A DNA stretch of 64,000 nucleotides from Bin125 sp026705025 (GTDB taxonomy: Bacteria > Chloroflexota > Dehalococcoidia > Bin125), in the NCBI GenBank assembly GCA_026705025.1, contig JAPPBN010000045.1, positions 1 through 64,000 on the forward strand. Direction: 5' to 3'. Shown here in pieces: positions 38,119 to 46,342 of the stretch; within the stretch, counting starts at the first letter, position 1, and each line of letters opens with the position of its first letter. The position numbers and the translations under genes were made by a program. The notes under the pieces were generated by a model, which searched no databases, was not told the DNA's origin, and saw only the letters and a list, made by a program, of their open reading frames with translations.

Positions 38119-39423
38119 CTAGACGGCCTCGATGATGGTGCTGATGCCCATGCCGGCGCCGATGCACTGGGTGGCCAGACCGTACTGGCCGCCGGAGCGC
38201 TTGAGCTCGCGCGCGACGGTGGTGACCAGGCGGGTGCCGGTGGCGCCCAACGGGTGACCGATGGCCAGCGAGCCGCCGTTGACGTTCACGTTGTCCATCG
38301 AGATGCCCAGTTCCTGGACCGACGGAATCACCTGAGCGGCGAAGGCTTCGTTGAACTCGACGCGGTCGATCTGCGAGGCGTCGACGCCTGCGTGGGCCAG
38401 CGCCTTGCGGGTCGCCGGGATCGGACCGAGGCCCATGACCTGCGGCTTGACGCCGCCGACGCCGAAGCCGGCGATGCGGGCGAGCGGCTCGAGGCCAAGC
38501 TCGTCGGCCTTGCGCTCGCTCATCAGCAGCGCGGCGGTGAAGCCGTCGTTGGTCGGGCAGCTATTGCCGGCCGTGATGCGGATCTCGCTCTGCGTGTGCG
38601 AGACGGTGCCGCGGACGGTGCGCAGGCCGCTGAGGCCCTCGAAGTTCGTGCCCGGGCGGTAGCCCTCGTCAACGGTCACGGTGACGGTTTCGCCCTCTTC
38701 GTCGAGCAGCAGGTTGCCCTCTTCGTCGAAGACCGGTCGCTGGACCTCGATCGGGACGATTTCGCCGTCGTAGAAGCCGTTGGCCAGCGCTTCGCCGTAC
38801 TTGCGGTGCGACTCGACCGCGAACTCGTCCAGCGTCTCGCGCGAGATGTCGTACATCTCGGCGACGTTCTGGGCCGTCTGCAGCATCGAGCAGACGGGCG
38901 AGGAGTCGAGGATCTCGTCGGGGATCGGAACGGAGAAGTCGAGGCCGTGGTCGGGCGCGAGGTTGCGCTGCGACTCGGTCATCTGGTGACGGTCCTGGTT
39001 GAACTCGGTGATCCGGTTCGGTTCCGCGCCGCCGCCGCCGCCGAGCTGGCGGCCCATCCGCTCGACGCCGAGCGCGATGCCGACGTCAATTGCGCCGACC
39101 ATGATCTCCTGGGCCACGCGGTGCATGGTCTCCATCGAGGAGCCGCACTGGCGGTTGGAGTCGAAGGTGCAGACGGACTCGGGCAGGCCGGCCAGTCGGA
39201 CGATGTGGTTGGCGCCGATGCCGGCGAGCTCGGCCACGCCGCCGACGCAGCCCATGCCGACGTCTTCGATCTCGGTCGGGGAGAGCTGCGGGTAGCGACC
39301 GAGCAACTCCTGGAGCACCTGGACGCCAATGGTGTCCAACCGTGTCGCCGTGAAGGCGCCGCGTCCGCCGCGGGTGAAGGCGGAACGTACGCCGTCAACG
39401 ATGACGACATTCTGCATTTCCAT
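38119..39423 (-). CDS. Thiolase family protein (acetyl-CoA acyltransferase)
   Basis: A 434-residue thiolase. The acyl-carrying cysteine is Cys93 in NRQCGSSMET; the catalytic motifs VEFNEAFAAQ, GGSLAIGHPLGATG (His) and CIGAGMG (second Cys) are all present. Thiolases cleave 3-ketoacyl-CoA in beta-oxidation or condense acetyl-CoA. A 20-30-residue acidic insert (EEGNLLLDEEGETVTVTVDE) in the middle is longer than in most acetyl-CoA acetyltransferases. AGAGGAAA precedes the start. No other beta-oxidation gene is adjacent, so substrate length is not predictable. Monocistronic, ended by the hairpin at 38049. Confidence 0.92.
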   Translation of the reverse strand: MEMQNVVIVDGVRSAFTRGGRGAFTATRLDTIGVQVLQELLGRYPQLSPTEIEDVGMGCVGGVAELAGIGANHIVRLAGLPESVCTFDSNRQCGSSMETMHRVAQEIMVGAIDVGIALGVERMGRQLGGGGGAEPNRITEFNQDRHQMTESQRNLAPDHGLDFSVPIPDEILDSSPVCSMLQTAQNVAEMYDISRETLDEFAVESHRKYGEALANGFYDGEIVPIEVQRPVFDEEGNLLLDEEGETVTVTVDEGYRPGTNFEGLSGLRTVRGTVSHTQSEIRITAGNSCPTNDGFTAALLMSERKADELGLEPLARIAGFGVGGVKPQVMGLGPIPATRKALAHAGVDASQIDRVEFNEAFAAQVIPSVQELGISMDNVNVNGGSLAIGHPLGATGTRLVTTVARELKRSGGQYGLATQCIGAGMGISTIIEAV

Positions 39424-39606
39424 CGTTCAGTTTCCTCTCTGTGAGGCGCGCCACGCGCCTGCTGATTGCGGTTCAACCGGCAGTGTAGCGCTCTGCACGC
39501 AATGCCTACCAATGTACCTGTCAGGGCGTGGTTGGCGCCCGACGAGGCTGCGAATCAGGCACGACACCATGGGCAGATCAATCGTCGAATCGATAGGCTC
39601 ACCGAT

Positions 39607-40509
39607 ATGGCGACGCGCGGCACTGCATCGGTAACTGGGGACTGGTCGGTGGATGAGCGCTGTATTCGCTGCGATGTCGCGCGGCACTGGGCGCCCGGTC
39701 TGATCGAGCAGGACGACAGAGGACGTTCATACGTCGCGCGCCAGCCGGTCACTCGCGAGGACGAGCAAGCGCTCTGGCGAGCGGCGGTGGCCTGTCCGAC
39801 CCAATCGGTTCATCGTCGGGGAGTACCCCGACCGTCAGAGCCGCCATTTCCCCACGAGATGACGCCGGGTTTGCTGGCGCTTGGTCACAACTCGCGCAAG
39901 TCATTCGGCGCGCATTCGTATCTGGCCACGAGGCCAGACGGTCACGTGATGTTCGACACGCCGCGCTTCGAGCGCAGTCTCGTTGAGCGAGTCGAGGCAC
40001 TGGGTGGCGTCGCCCACATCCTGCTCAGCCATCGCGACGACGTCGCGGATTACGACCGCTGGGCGGGCCACTTCGGGTCGCAGGTCTGGATTCATGAGGC
40101 TGAGGCCCATGTCGCGCCCCAGGCCACGGACATCGTTCGCGGTCGAGACTCGGTGGAGATAGCTCCGGGAGTGATCGCCCACGTTGCGCCAGGACATACA
40201 GAAGGACATCTAGTCTTCCACGTCGACAATCGCTGGCTCTTCACCGGGGACACGCTGTTGTGGAATCAGCGACGAGGCGAACTCGACGTGACGCCGCTTC
40301 AGATGTTCTACAGCTGGGAAGCGCTGACCGAGACGGTCGAAATGTTGGCGACGCTGAGAGTTGAGTGGGTTCTGCCCGGACACGGCAGTTGGCGCCAGCT
40401 CGAGCCGTCGGACTACAGCGCAGACATGCAGCGTCTGGCAGCAGGCATGCGTGAGCAGGGGCGACGCGGTTGGGCCAGTCGGCCCAACACGCCGTTCGAC
40501 TGGTACTAG
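39607..40509 (+). CDS. Ferredoxin-domain MBL-fold hydrolase
   Basis: A 300-residue protein joining an N-terminal ferredoxin-like segment (ERCIRCDVARHWAPG and, 40 residues later, VACPTQSVH) to a metallo-beta-lactamase fold. The ferredoxin part keeps only three cysteines; the third Cys of the usual CX2CX2C is Ala here. In the MBL part the first metal motif reads SHRDDVADYDRW, with Tyr where relatives have His; GHTEGH, FTGD and LPGHGSW are intact. It may act as a redox-linked hydrolase, but both sites are altered. I start at ATG 39607 since relatives begin shortly before the first Cys; a frame from 39466 adds 47 residues. Confidence 0.75.
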   Translation: MATRGTASVTGDWSVDERCIRCDVARHWAPGLIEQDDRGRSYVARQPVTREDEQALWRAAVACPTQSVHRRGVPRPSEPPFPHEMTPGLLALGHNSRKSFGAHSYLATRPDGHVMFDTPRFERSLVERVEALGGVAHILLSHRDDVADYDRWAGHFGSQVWIHEAEAHVAPQATDIVRGRDSVEIAPGVIAHVAPGHTEGHLVFHVDNRWLFTGDTLLWNQRRGELDVTPLQMFYSWEALTETVEMLATLRVEWVLPGHGSWRQLEPSDYSADMQRLAAGMREQGRRGWASRPNTPFDWY

Positions 40510-40512
40510 TCG

Positions 40513-40545
40513 GCCGCGCCGGACCCCTGTGGAGCCCGGCGCGGC
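40513..40545. terminator. 10-bp hairpin between convergent genes
   Basis: GCCGCGCCGG and CCGGCGCGGC around a 13-base loop, three bases after the stop of the MBL gene and 26 bases from the stop of the convergent amidohydrolase gene. It can act in both directions. No T-run. Confidence 0.6.
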
Positions 40546-40571
40546 AGGTAGGTCTTCGGACGATTCAGGTT

Positions 40572-41753
40572 CTACACCTCGAAGTTGTAGACCTTCATCG
40601 CGTTGCGCTGGAGGACGTTGAGGAGGTCTTCCTCGGGGAGGACGCTGAGGACTTCCTCGACGTGCTGCTTGGGGTTGCGGGCGACCGAGTTCGGGCCTGG
40701 CGACATTGAGGTCGGGTGGGGGAAGTCGGTCTCGAACATGAAGTTCTCGGAGCCGAGCTGTTCGATCGCCTGGACGACCGAGTCTTCCTCGAACCAGAAA
40801 CAGCCGTAGCACTGTCGCTTGAAGTACTCGGAGGGGAGCAAGTCCATCTCCGGGTGCTCTTCAAGGCAGCCGGAGTTCTTCCACTGCCAGTCCATCGCCT
40901 CGAGCAGATAGGGAATCCAGCCGACGCCCGACTCGACCGAGACGAACTTCAGCTCGGGGAAGCGGTGGCACATGCCCGAGAGGATGATGTCGAGCACGGC
41001 GTTGGAGTTGTCGAGGAACAGCTTGACAGTCGACTTGGCGTAGGCGGCCTGGCGGCCGTTGTCGACGGTCACGTTGCGCAACTCGGTCAGGTCGCCGGAG
41101 CCGATGTGGAAGTTGATCGACAGGCCCATGTCCTGCGCCTGATTCCAGATCGGGTCCCAGTGGTCCTCGGTGATGCGCGGCAGGCCGAAGGTGTGCGGCT
41201 GATTGGTCATCAGCACGCCGCGGTGACCGCGGTCGTAGGCGCGCTGCATCTCGTCGACGCAGGCCTGGGTGTCCCAGAACGGCATCGCCATGATCGGGAT
41301 AAAGCGCTTGGGCTCGACCGAGGTCCAGTCGACTAGGAAGTCGTTGTACGCCCGCACGCAGTCGAGCCGCAACTCGTCGTCGGTCATCTGGAGGAAGTTG
41401 CCCGAGCCGAAGCCGCCGACGTTGGGGTAGACGACCTGGGCATACATGCCGTACTCGTCCATCCGCTCGAGTCGCTCGTGGATTTCCCAGGAACCGTGGT
41501 CGGCTTCCTTCAGGCTGGGCGGGTGGTTCGGCGGCGGCGACTTCCAGCCGGCCATCGCAGCGCCGGCGGTGGGCATGAACTTCTTGCCGCCCATGACCCA
41601 GCGATCTTCGTTGATCTCCGGGTCGAAGATCACGTGAGGCACGAGATCGCCCCACTTCTTGGTCGAAATCCGGTCGGTCCACAGCGTCTCCGGTTCAGAG
41701 ACGTGAGTGTCGGAGTCGATCACCTTGATGCGATCGCAGATCATCTCGGCCAT
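40572..41753 (-). CDS. Amidohydrolase family protein (decarboxylase-like)
   Basis: A 393-residue metal-dependent hydrolase of the amidohydrolase-2 group. The N-terminal metal motif reads VIDSDTHVSEP (Asp in place of the first His, as in many actinobacterial and Chloroflexota members), SINFHIGSGD holds the middle His, and FETDFPHPTS the terminal Asp/His. Such enzymes decarboxylate or hydrolyse aromatic and other ring compounds. No pathway partner is adjacent; the MFS exporter is divergent. The product has no signal peptide. Substrate unknown. Confidence 0.87.
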   Translation of the reverse strand: MAEMICDRIKVIDSDTHVSEPETLWTDRISTKKWGDLVPHVIFDPEINEDRWVMGGKKFMPTAGAAMAGWKSPPPNHPPSLKEADHGSWEIHERLERMDEYGMYAQVVYPNVGGFGSGNFLQMTDDELRLDCVRAYNDFLVDWTSVEPKRFIPIMAMPFWDTQACVDEMQRAYDRGHRGVLMTNQPHTFGLPRITEDHWDPIWNQAQDMGLSINFHIGSGDLTELRNVTVDNGRQAAYAKSTVKLFLDNSNAVLDIILSGMCHRFPELKFVSVESGVGWIPYLLEAMDWQWKNSGCLEEHPEMDLLPSEYFKRQCYGCFWFEEDSVVQAIEQLGSENFMFETDFPHPTSMSPGPNSVARNPKQHVEEVLSVLPEEDLLNVLQRNAMKVYNFEV

Positions 41754-41890
41754 GGCGTGTTCCTTCCTACCGGCGAGAGCGATTTGAGATGTAATCAGGT
41801 TAGCAGTGCGTCTCGAACTATTGCTGGATTGAGCGACCCTGCCGGCGAACGTACATTGACGGTTGGTTCGAGCATCCGAAACATATCTAC

Positions 41891-43756
41891 GTGGCCATTC
41901 AGACCAGTTCGGACGACTTGCAGTCTCCGCCCGACGAGCAGCGTCCGCTGGGAATCGACCTCCCGAGACGCACCAAGCGGCTGATCATCGGTGGCGCTCT
42001 GCTCGGCATGTTCCTGGCTGCGCTCGAGCAGAGCGTGGTCAGCCCGGCAATGCCGCAGATCGTGTCCGATCTAGGTGGCCTCGAGCTGTATCCGTGGCTG
42101 ATCCAGTCGTTCATCATGGCGCAGGTCGTCACGATTCCGATCGCCGGCACGTTGGGCGACATGTTCGGCCGCAAGCCGCTCTTGCTGGTCGGTATGGCGA
42201 CGTTCCTGATCGGCTCGGCGCTGTGCGGGTTCGCGCCCGGCATCTATGAGCTGATCGCGTTCCGCGCGGTCCAGGGCGTCGGCGCGGCGATCCTGATGAC
42301 TTCGTCGTTCTCAGTCGTGGGCGACCTCTATGCGCCGGCCGAACGGGGACGGTTCATTGGGCTGTTCGGTGGTGTGTTTGCGCTGTCCAGCCTGATCGGC
42401 GCGCCGGTTGGCGGGGTGCTGACCGAGACGCTGTCCTGGCGCTGGGTCTTCTGGATCATGCTGATTCTCGGCCCCGTGGTCATTGCCGTGGTCGCGCTCA
42501 AGGTGCCCTGGCTGCGACCGCCGAAGCGTGAGCTCAACATCGATGTGGCCGGCGTGCTGACGCTCTCGATCACGTTGATCCCGGCGTTGATCGCGCTCAG
42601 CCTCGCGTCCCAGTGGGGCTGGCTGGCGCCGCAGACGCTGGCGCTGTTCCTGATCTCGGCGTTGTCCCTGTTCCTCTTCATCAGGGTCGAACGACGAGCC
42701 GAGCAGCCGATCGTCCCATTGCAGCTGTTCCGGATCCACACGATCGCGACTGCGGCCGTCGTCAACTTCTTCATCGGCGTGGGAATGATAGGCGTGTTCG
42801 TCTATCTGCAGTTCTACCTGCAGGTGGGTATCGGCGTCGACGCGGCGACGGCCGGTCTGGTCATGGGACCGATGATCCTGGTATCGGTCGCGGCCTCGAT
42901 CGTCTCCGGACAGCTCATGTCGCGCACCGGTCGATACAAGGTGCTGGCGGCGACCGGATCGTTGATGATGCTCGGCTCGATGCTGTTGCTCTCGACGATG
43001 ACGCGCGAGACGACCATTCCCGGCGTGCTCGGTCGCCTGTTCCTGTTCGGCGCCGGCATGGGTCTGATGATGCCGGTCATGTCAATCGCGTCGCAGAATG
43101 CGGCGCCGCAGAAATTCCTCGGCATCGTCTCGGCCTTCAACCAGTTCTTTCAGCAGGTCGGCGGGGTCATCGGGATTGGTGTGATCGGAGCGCTCTTCAA
43201 CGCGCGCCTGGCCAGCGGCCTCGTGGAACGACTGAGTCCTGACCTGGTTGATCGGATCCAACCCGAAAAACTGGTCGATCCACTGTTCCGGGAGGGTCTC
43301 GTGGAGGATCTGGGGCCTGAGATCTGGGCTGTGGCCGAGCCGCAAGTGCAGACAGCGGTGGCGACGGCAATCACTGACAACTTCCTGCTCGCGGCCGCCA
43401 TTGTGCTGATTTCCGTTTTGGCGATTCTGAGGATGAAGGAGATTCGCCTGCGCAGCGCCGAGTTGCCACCCGCCGTCAGCGTTGAGCGTCCGCGGTCGGA
43501 ACCCGACTCGCCAGTGGTCAATCGGGTGATCGAGTTCCCGGTGCTGGAGCCGAAGCACCCTCAGGCGTTCAACGGCGCCGCCCAAGTCTTCGATCTGGAA
43601 CTGCGTCGGCAACATCCATCGTTGCCGCCCTTGCAGGAGACAAGCCATGGAAGCGGAGACGCTCGCTCGCTGCGGCGTTCAACGGTCGCGGCCGCGATGA
43701 TCGGCGCCGGCGTTGGCCTGGCGCTCTCGTTGCTCTATCCGCGCCGCGGACGTTAA
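41891..43756 (+). CDS. MFS transporter, DHA2 (EmrB/QacA) family
   Basis: A 621-residue drug:proton antiporter-type permease with about 14 membrane segments. DHA2 features are LAALEQSVVSPAMPQI in helix 1, motif A GTLGDMFGRKPLLLVG between helices 2 and 3, and the helix-5 stretch GGVFALSSLIGAPVGGVL. The C-terminal 100 residues are cytoplasmic and Pro/Arg-rich, with a last hydrophobic stretch (VAAAMIGAGVGLALSLL), an unusual extra. The start is GTG 41891 with a weak ribosome-binding site. The stop TAA overlaps the stop of the convergent aminotransferase gene (TTAA). Confidence 0.88.
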   Translation: MAIQTSSDDLQSPPDEQRPLGIDLPRRTKRLIIGGALLGMFLAALEQSVVSPAMPQIVSDLGGLELYPWLIQSFIMAQVVTIPIAGTLGDMFGRKPLLLVGMATFLIGSALCGFAPGIYELIAFRAVQGVGAAILMTSSFSVVGDLYAPAERGRFIGLFGGVFALSSLIGAPVGGVLTETLSWRWVFWIMLILGPVVIAVVALKVPWLRPPKRELNIDVAGVLTLSITLIPALIALSLASQWGWLAPQTLALFLISALSLFLFIRVERRAEQPIVPLQLFRIHTIATAAVVNFFIGVGMIGVFVYLQFYLQVGIGVDAATAGLVMGPMILVSVAASIVSGQLMSRTGRYKVLAATGSLMMLGSMLLLSTMTRETTIPGVLGRLFLFGAGMGLMMPVMSIASQNAAPQKFLGIVSAFNQFFQQVGGVIGIGVIGALFNARLASGLVERLSPDLVDRIQPEKLVDPLFREGLVEDLGPEIWAVAEPQVQTAVATAITDNFLLAAAIVLISVLAILRMKEIRLRSAELPPAVSVERPRSEPDSPVVNRVIEFPVLEPKHPQAFNGAAQVFDLELRRQHPSLPPLQETSHGSGDARSLRRSTVAAAMIGAGVGLALSLLYPRRGR

Positions 43757-44997
43757 TCGCCAAACTCGGCCGCCACCACCGCGAACGCTTCGTCGGAGGC
43801 CTCAAGCGTGTGGGCGACATCCTCGTCTGACAGCGCCGTCGAGAGGAAGCCGTTGTGGACGGGGTGCAGGTAGACCCCTCGATCGGCAAGTTCGGCCGAG
43901 AACCGGTAGGCGCGAGGCACTTCGCGAGTCGAAAAGTCGTCACCGTCGAACAGCATCAAGGGGATCGACACCGGACCGGTCTGGCGGATGCCGACGCTGT
44001 GCGAGTCGGCTGCCTGCTGCCAGCCGGCGCGCAACGCGCTACCGACTCGGTCGAGGTGGGCGATGCCGTCGGTTTCCAGCATGGTCTCGAGGGTTGCCTG
44101 AGCGGCGGCCATCGGCGCGGCGGAGAACCAGTACGAACCGGTCGCAAAGGTCTTGGCCACCGCTTCGCTCAGGCTCTCGCGTCCCATCAAAGCCGAGATC
44201 GGATGCCCATTGCCGATCGCCTTGCAGTAGGCGCTCAGGTCAGGATCGACGCCCAGCGGCGCCCAGCTACCGGCCATGTCGATGCGGAAACCGCCCCGAA
44301 CGTCATCAAGGATCAGGACGATGCCGTTCGCGTCGCAGAGTTCTCGGACGCCTCGGGCGAACTCAACCGTCGGCAGCTCCTGGTCGATCCCCACGTCATG
44401 CTTGAACGCTGAGACGATGATCGCGGCCGCGTCGCCTTCCGCAGCGTCGACCGCTCCCCGCACCGACTCCAGATCGTTGTACTCGTACTCGAGCGTGCCG
44501 TCAGCCTGGGCGGACATGTCCTGTGGGTTCATCCAGGACGGCGAGGCGCCGTGGTACCCGTTGTGCGCGCGCAGGATCGTGCTGCGCCCGGTCGCCGTAC
44601 GAGCGACCGAACCCGCGTACACCGTGGCGTCCGTGCCGTTCTTGGCCATCCAGGCCCAGTCCGCCCACGGGGTGATCTCGACCAGCAGCTCTGCCAGTTC
44701 AACCATCTTCGGCGAGGGACCGTTGAAGCAGTCGCCGGCGCCTTGCGCTTCGGCCGCCGCCTCGTCGACCGCCGGGTGCTGGTATCCGAGCAGGATGGGC
44801 CCGTAGGCGCAGAGGTAGTCGATGTACTCGTTGCCGTCGACGTCCCAGAGGTGCGAGCCCTCGCCGCGCGCGAAGAACTGCGGGAAGTTCTTCGGCATGA
44901 TTGCCGCGTTCTGGTGTCCGTACATGCCGTTGGGAATCACTGAGCGCGCTCGCTCTCGCAGCGCTTCGTCGGCAGATCGTGGTCGCTCAGTCGTCAT
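43753..44997 (-). CDS. Class III aminotransferase (glutamate-1-semialdehyde aminomutase-like)
   Basis: A 414-residue PLP enzyme resembling glutamate-1-semialdehyde 2,1-aminomutase relatives: VIPNGMYGHQNAAIMPKNFP, YIDYLCAYGPILLGYQHPAV, ILRAHNGYHGA, LILDDVRGGFR (cofactor Asp), and the PLP Lys in AYCKAIGNGHP. The absence of other heme genes and the divergent N-terminus argue for a different aminotransferase in amine or amino-acid catabolism. I start at 44997 (GAGG upstream), which gives a normal N-terminus; the longer frame from 45306 overlaps the next gene. Its stop overlaps that of the MFS gene. Confidence 0.85.
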   Translation of the reverse strand: MTTERPRSADEALRERARSVIPNGMYGHQNAAIMPKNFPQFFARGEGSHLWDVDGNEYIDYLCAYGPILLGYQHPAVDEAAAEAQGAGDCFNGPSPKMVELAELLVEITPWADWAWMAKNGTDATVYAGSVARTATGRSTILRAHNGYHGASPSWMNPQDMSAQADGTLEYEYNDLESVRGAVDAAEGDAAAIIVSAFKHDVGIDQELPTVEFARGVRELCDANGIVLILDDVRGGFRIDMAGSWAPLGVDPDLSAYCKAIGNGHPISALMGRESLSEAVAKTFATGSYWFSAAPMAAAQATLETMLETDGIAHLDRVGSALRAGWQQAADSHSVGIRQTGPVSIPLMLFDGDDFSTREVPRAYRFSAELADRGVYLHPVHNGFLSTALSDEDVAHTLEASDEAFAVVAAEFGD

Positions 44998-45063
44998 CTC
45001 GTGCCTCAATCCCTCGCCGAATCCTGTTGTCGCGCAGTCTAGGCCCGCCTCTACCCTGCGTTC

Positions 45064-46224
45064 ATGCCCACCGCTCACCACCCGTTCGCGGCGTACGAAG
45101 AGCATCCGCTCGTCCAGCGGGCGTGGGAGCTGGAACCGATGATCCGCGCCTGCGCCGACGAGATCGAAGCCTGCGGAAGCGTCACTCCCGATGTGATCGA
45201 CGCGATCACAGATCGCGGGTTGTTCCGCATGAATATCCCCGCCCGCAGCTACGGGGAGCAGGCGCACCCTCTCGTGGTCTTCCACGCGATCGAGGCGCTG
45301 TCCCAAGCCGACGCCTCGACGGCCTGGGTGGTGATGATCGCCAGCGAAGTGTCGTTGCTGGCCGCCTGGCTGCCAAACGCGGTGCTGAGTCAGATGATTG
45401 GCGGAGAGGAACCAGGCGGTCCTCGATGTCGAATCGTCGGATCATCTCGGGTGATGACGACCGCTCAACCAGACGTCTCGGGCTTTCGCCTGAGCGGCCG
45501 GCTCAATTTCGTCAGCGGCGTGGAGCACGCGACGCACATCGTGGCGACCTTCGTGGACTTCGACGATCAGGTCCGGTTCGCACTCCTGCCTCAACGAGCC
45601 GGCAAGGTCATTAACACCTGGGACGCCATGGGTCTGCAGGGCACCGGAAGCCATGACTGGGAACTGAAGGACGCGTTCGTCCAGCAGGGACACACCTGGG
45701 CGGCGCTCGATCAACCTGCAGCGGATGGCCCGCAATGGCGTGTGCCCGATCGTTCGCTCGTGGCCTGGATCGCCAACGCCGGGCATGCCGTGGGAACCGC
45801 CCAGGGCGCGCTCGACGATCTCGCAAGCGCTGCATCCGAGGCCACGACAGGCGACAGTCAGGCCCTGCGGGACCGCGAGCCGTTTCGCCTTGAGTTTGCC
45901 CGAGCCCAGGCTGAGGTTGCAGCGGCTCGAGCATTCGTGCAGGAGGCGTGGACGCGAGCCTGGCCGTCGGTGGAAGCGGGCGCACCCGATGCGAGTCAGT
46001 TGGCGCGGTGCCGGTTGGCCAACGTACACGCGGTGCACGCAAGCGCCGACGCGGTCGAGCGTCTGTTTCGCGCCAGCGGCACGAACGCCGCGCGCCGGAG
46101 CTGGACCCTGGAGCGGCGCTGGCGCGATCTGCAGACGGCTCGCCAACATGGCGCCGCGCTGCAGTGGAACTTTGATGCAGGAGCGCGTCCAATGCTCGGA
46201 CTGCCCGCACGGCGCGCCCGTTAG
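45064..46224 (+). CDS. Acyl-CoA dehydrogenase-like flavoprotein (hydroxylase/monooxygenase type)
   Basis: A 386-residue protein of the acyl-CoA dehydrogenase fold, closest in layout to HsaA/DszC-type flavin-dependent monooxygenases: an N-terminal helical domain (RGLFRMNIPARSYGEQAHP), the middle beta domain (GFRLSGRLNFVSGVEHATH), GLQGTGSHDWELKDAFV, and the C-terminal helical domain. The DMGLxGTGS-like motif is typical of this branch rather than true dehydrogenases. It would use reduced flavin from a partner reductase; the LLM enzymes in the window are not obvious partners. It precedes the CaiB/BaiF gene by 118 bases. Substrate unknown. Confidence 0.8.
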   Translation: MPTAHHPFAAYEEHPLVQRAWELEPMIRACADEIEACGSVTPDVIDAITDRGLFRMNIPARSYGEQAHPLVVFHAIEALSQADASTAWVVMIASEVSLLAAWLPNAVLSQMIGGEEPGGPRCRIVGSSRVMTTAQPDVSGFRLSGRLNFVSGVEHATHIVATFVDFDDQVRFALLPQRAGKVINTWDAMGLQGTGSHDWELKDAFVQQGHTWAALDQPAADGPQWRVPDRSLVAWIANAGHAVGTAQGALDDLASAASEATTGDSQALRDREPFRLEFARAQAEVAAARAFVQEAWTRAWPSVEAGAPDASQLARCRLANVHAVHASADAVERLFRASGTNAARRSWTLERRWRDLQTARQHGAALQWNFDAGARPMLGLPARRAR

Positions 46225-46342
46225 CTCGGCGTTCATGCATCATTCGTTCAGTTTCGGAGTTGTGGCTTAGCATGACCGCATCAGAGCGGCTGGACGGGTG
46301 TGCATGCCCGTTTGAGAACCAGCCGCTTCGTCTGGGAGTCGT

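Noticed and set aside
41860..41885. Another T-loop-like sequence (GGTTCGAGC) before the MFS gene
   Set aside because: No matching stem and no tRNA-sized cloverleaf.
43753..44997. hemL (glutamate-1-semialdehyde aminomutase) name
   Set aside because: It resembles this fold, but the N-terminal region differs and no heme genes are near, so the symbol is withheld.
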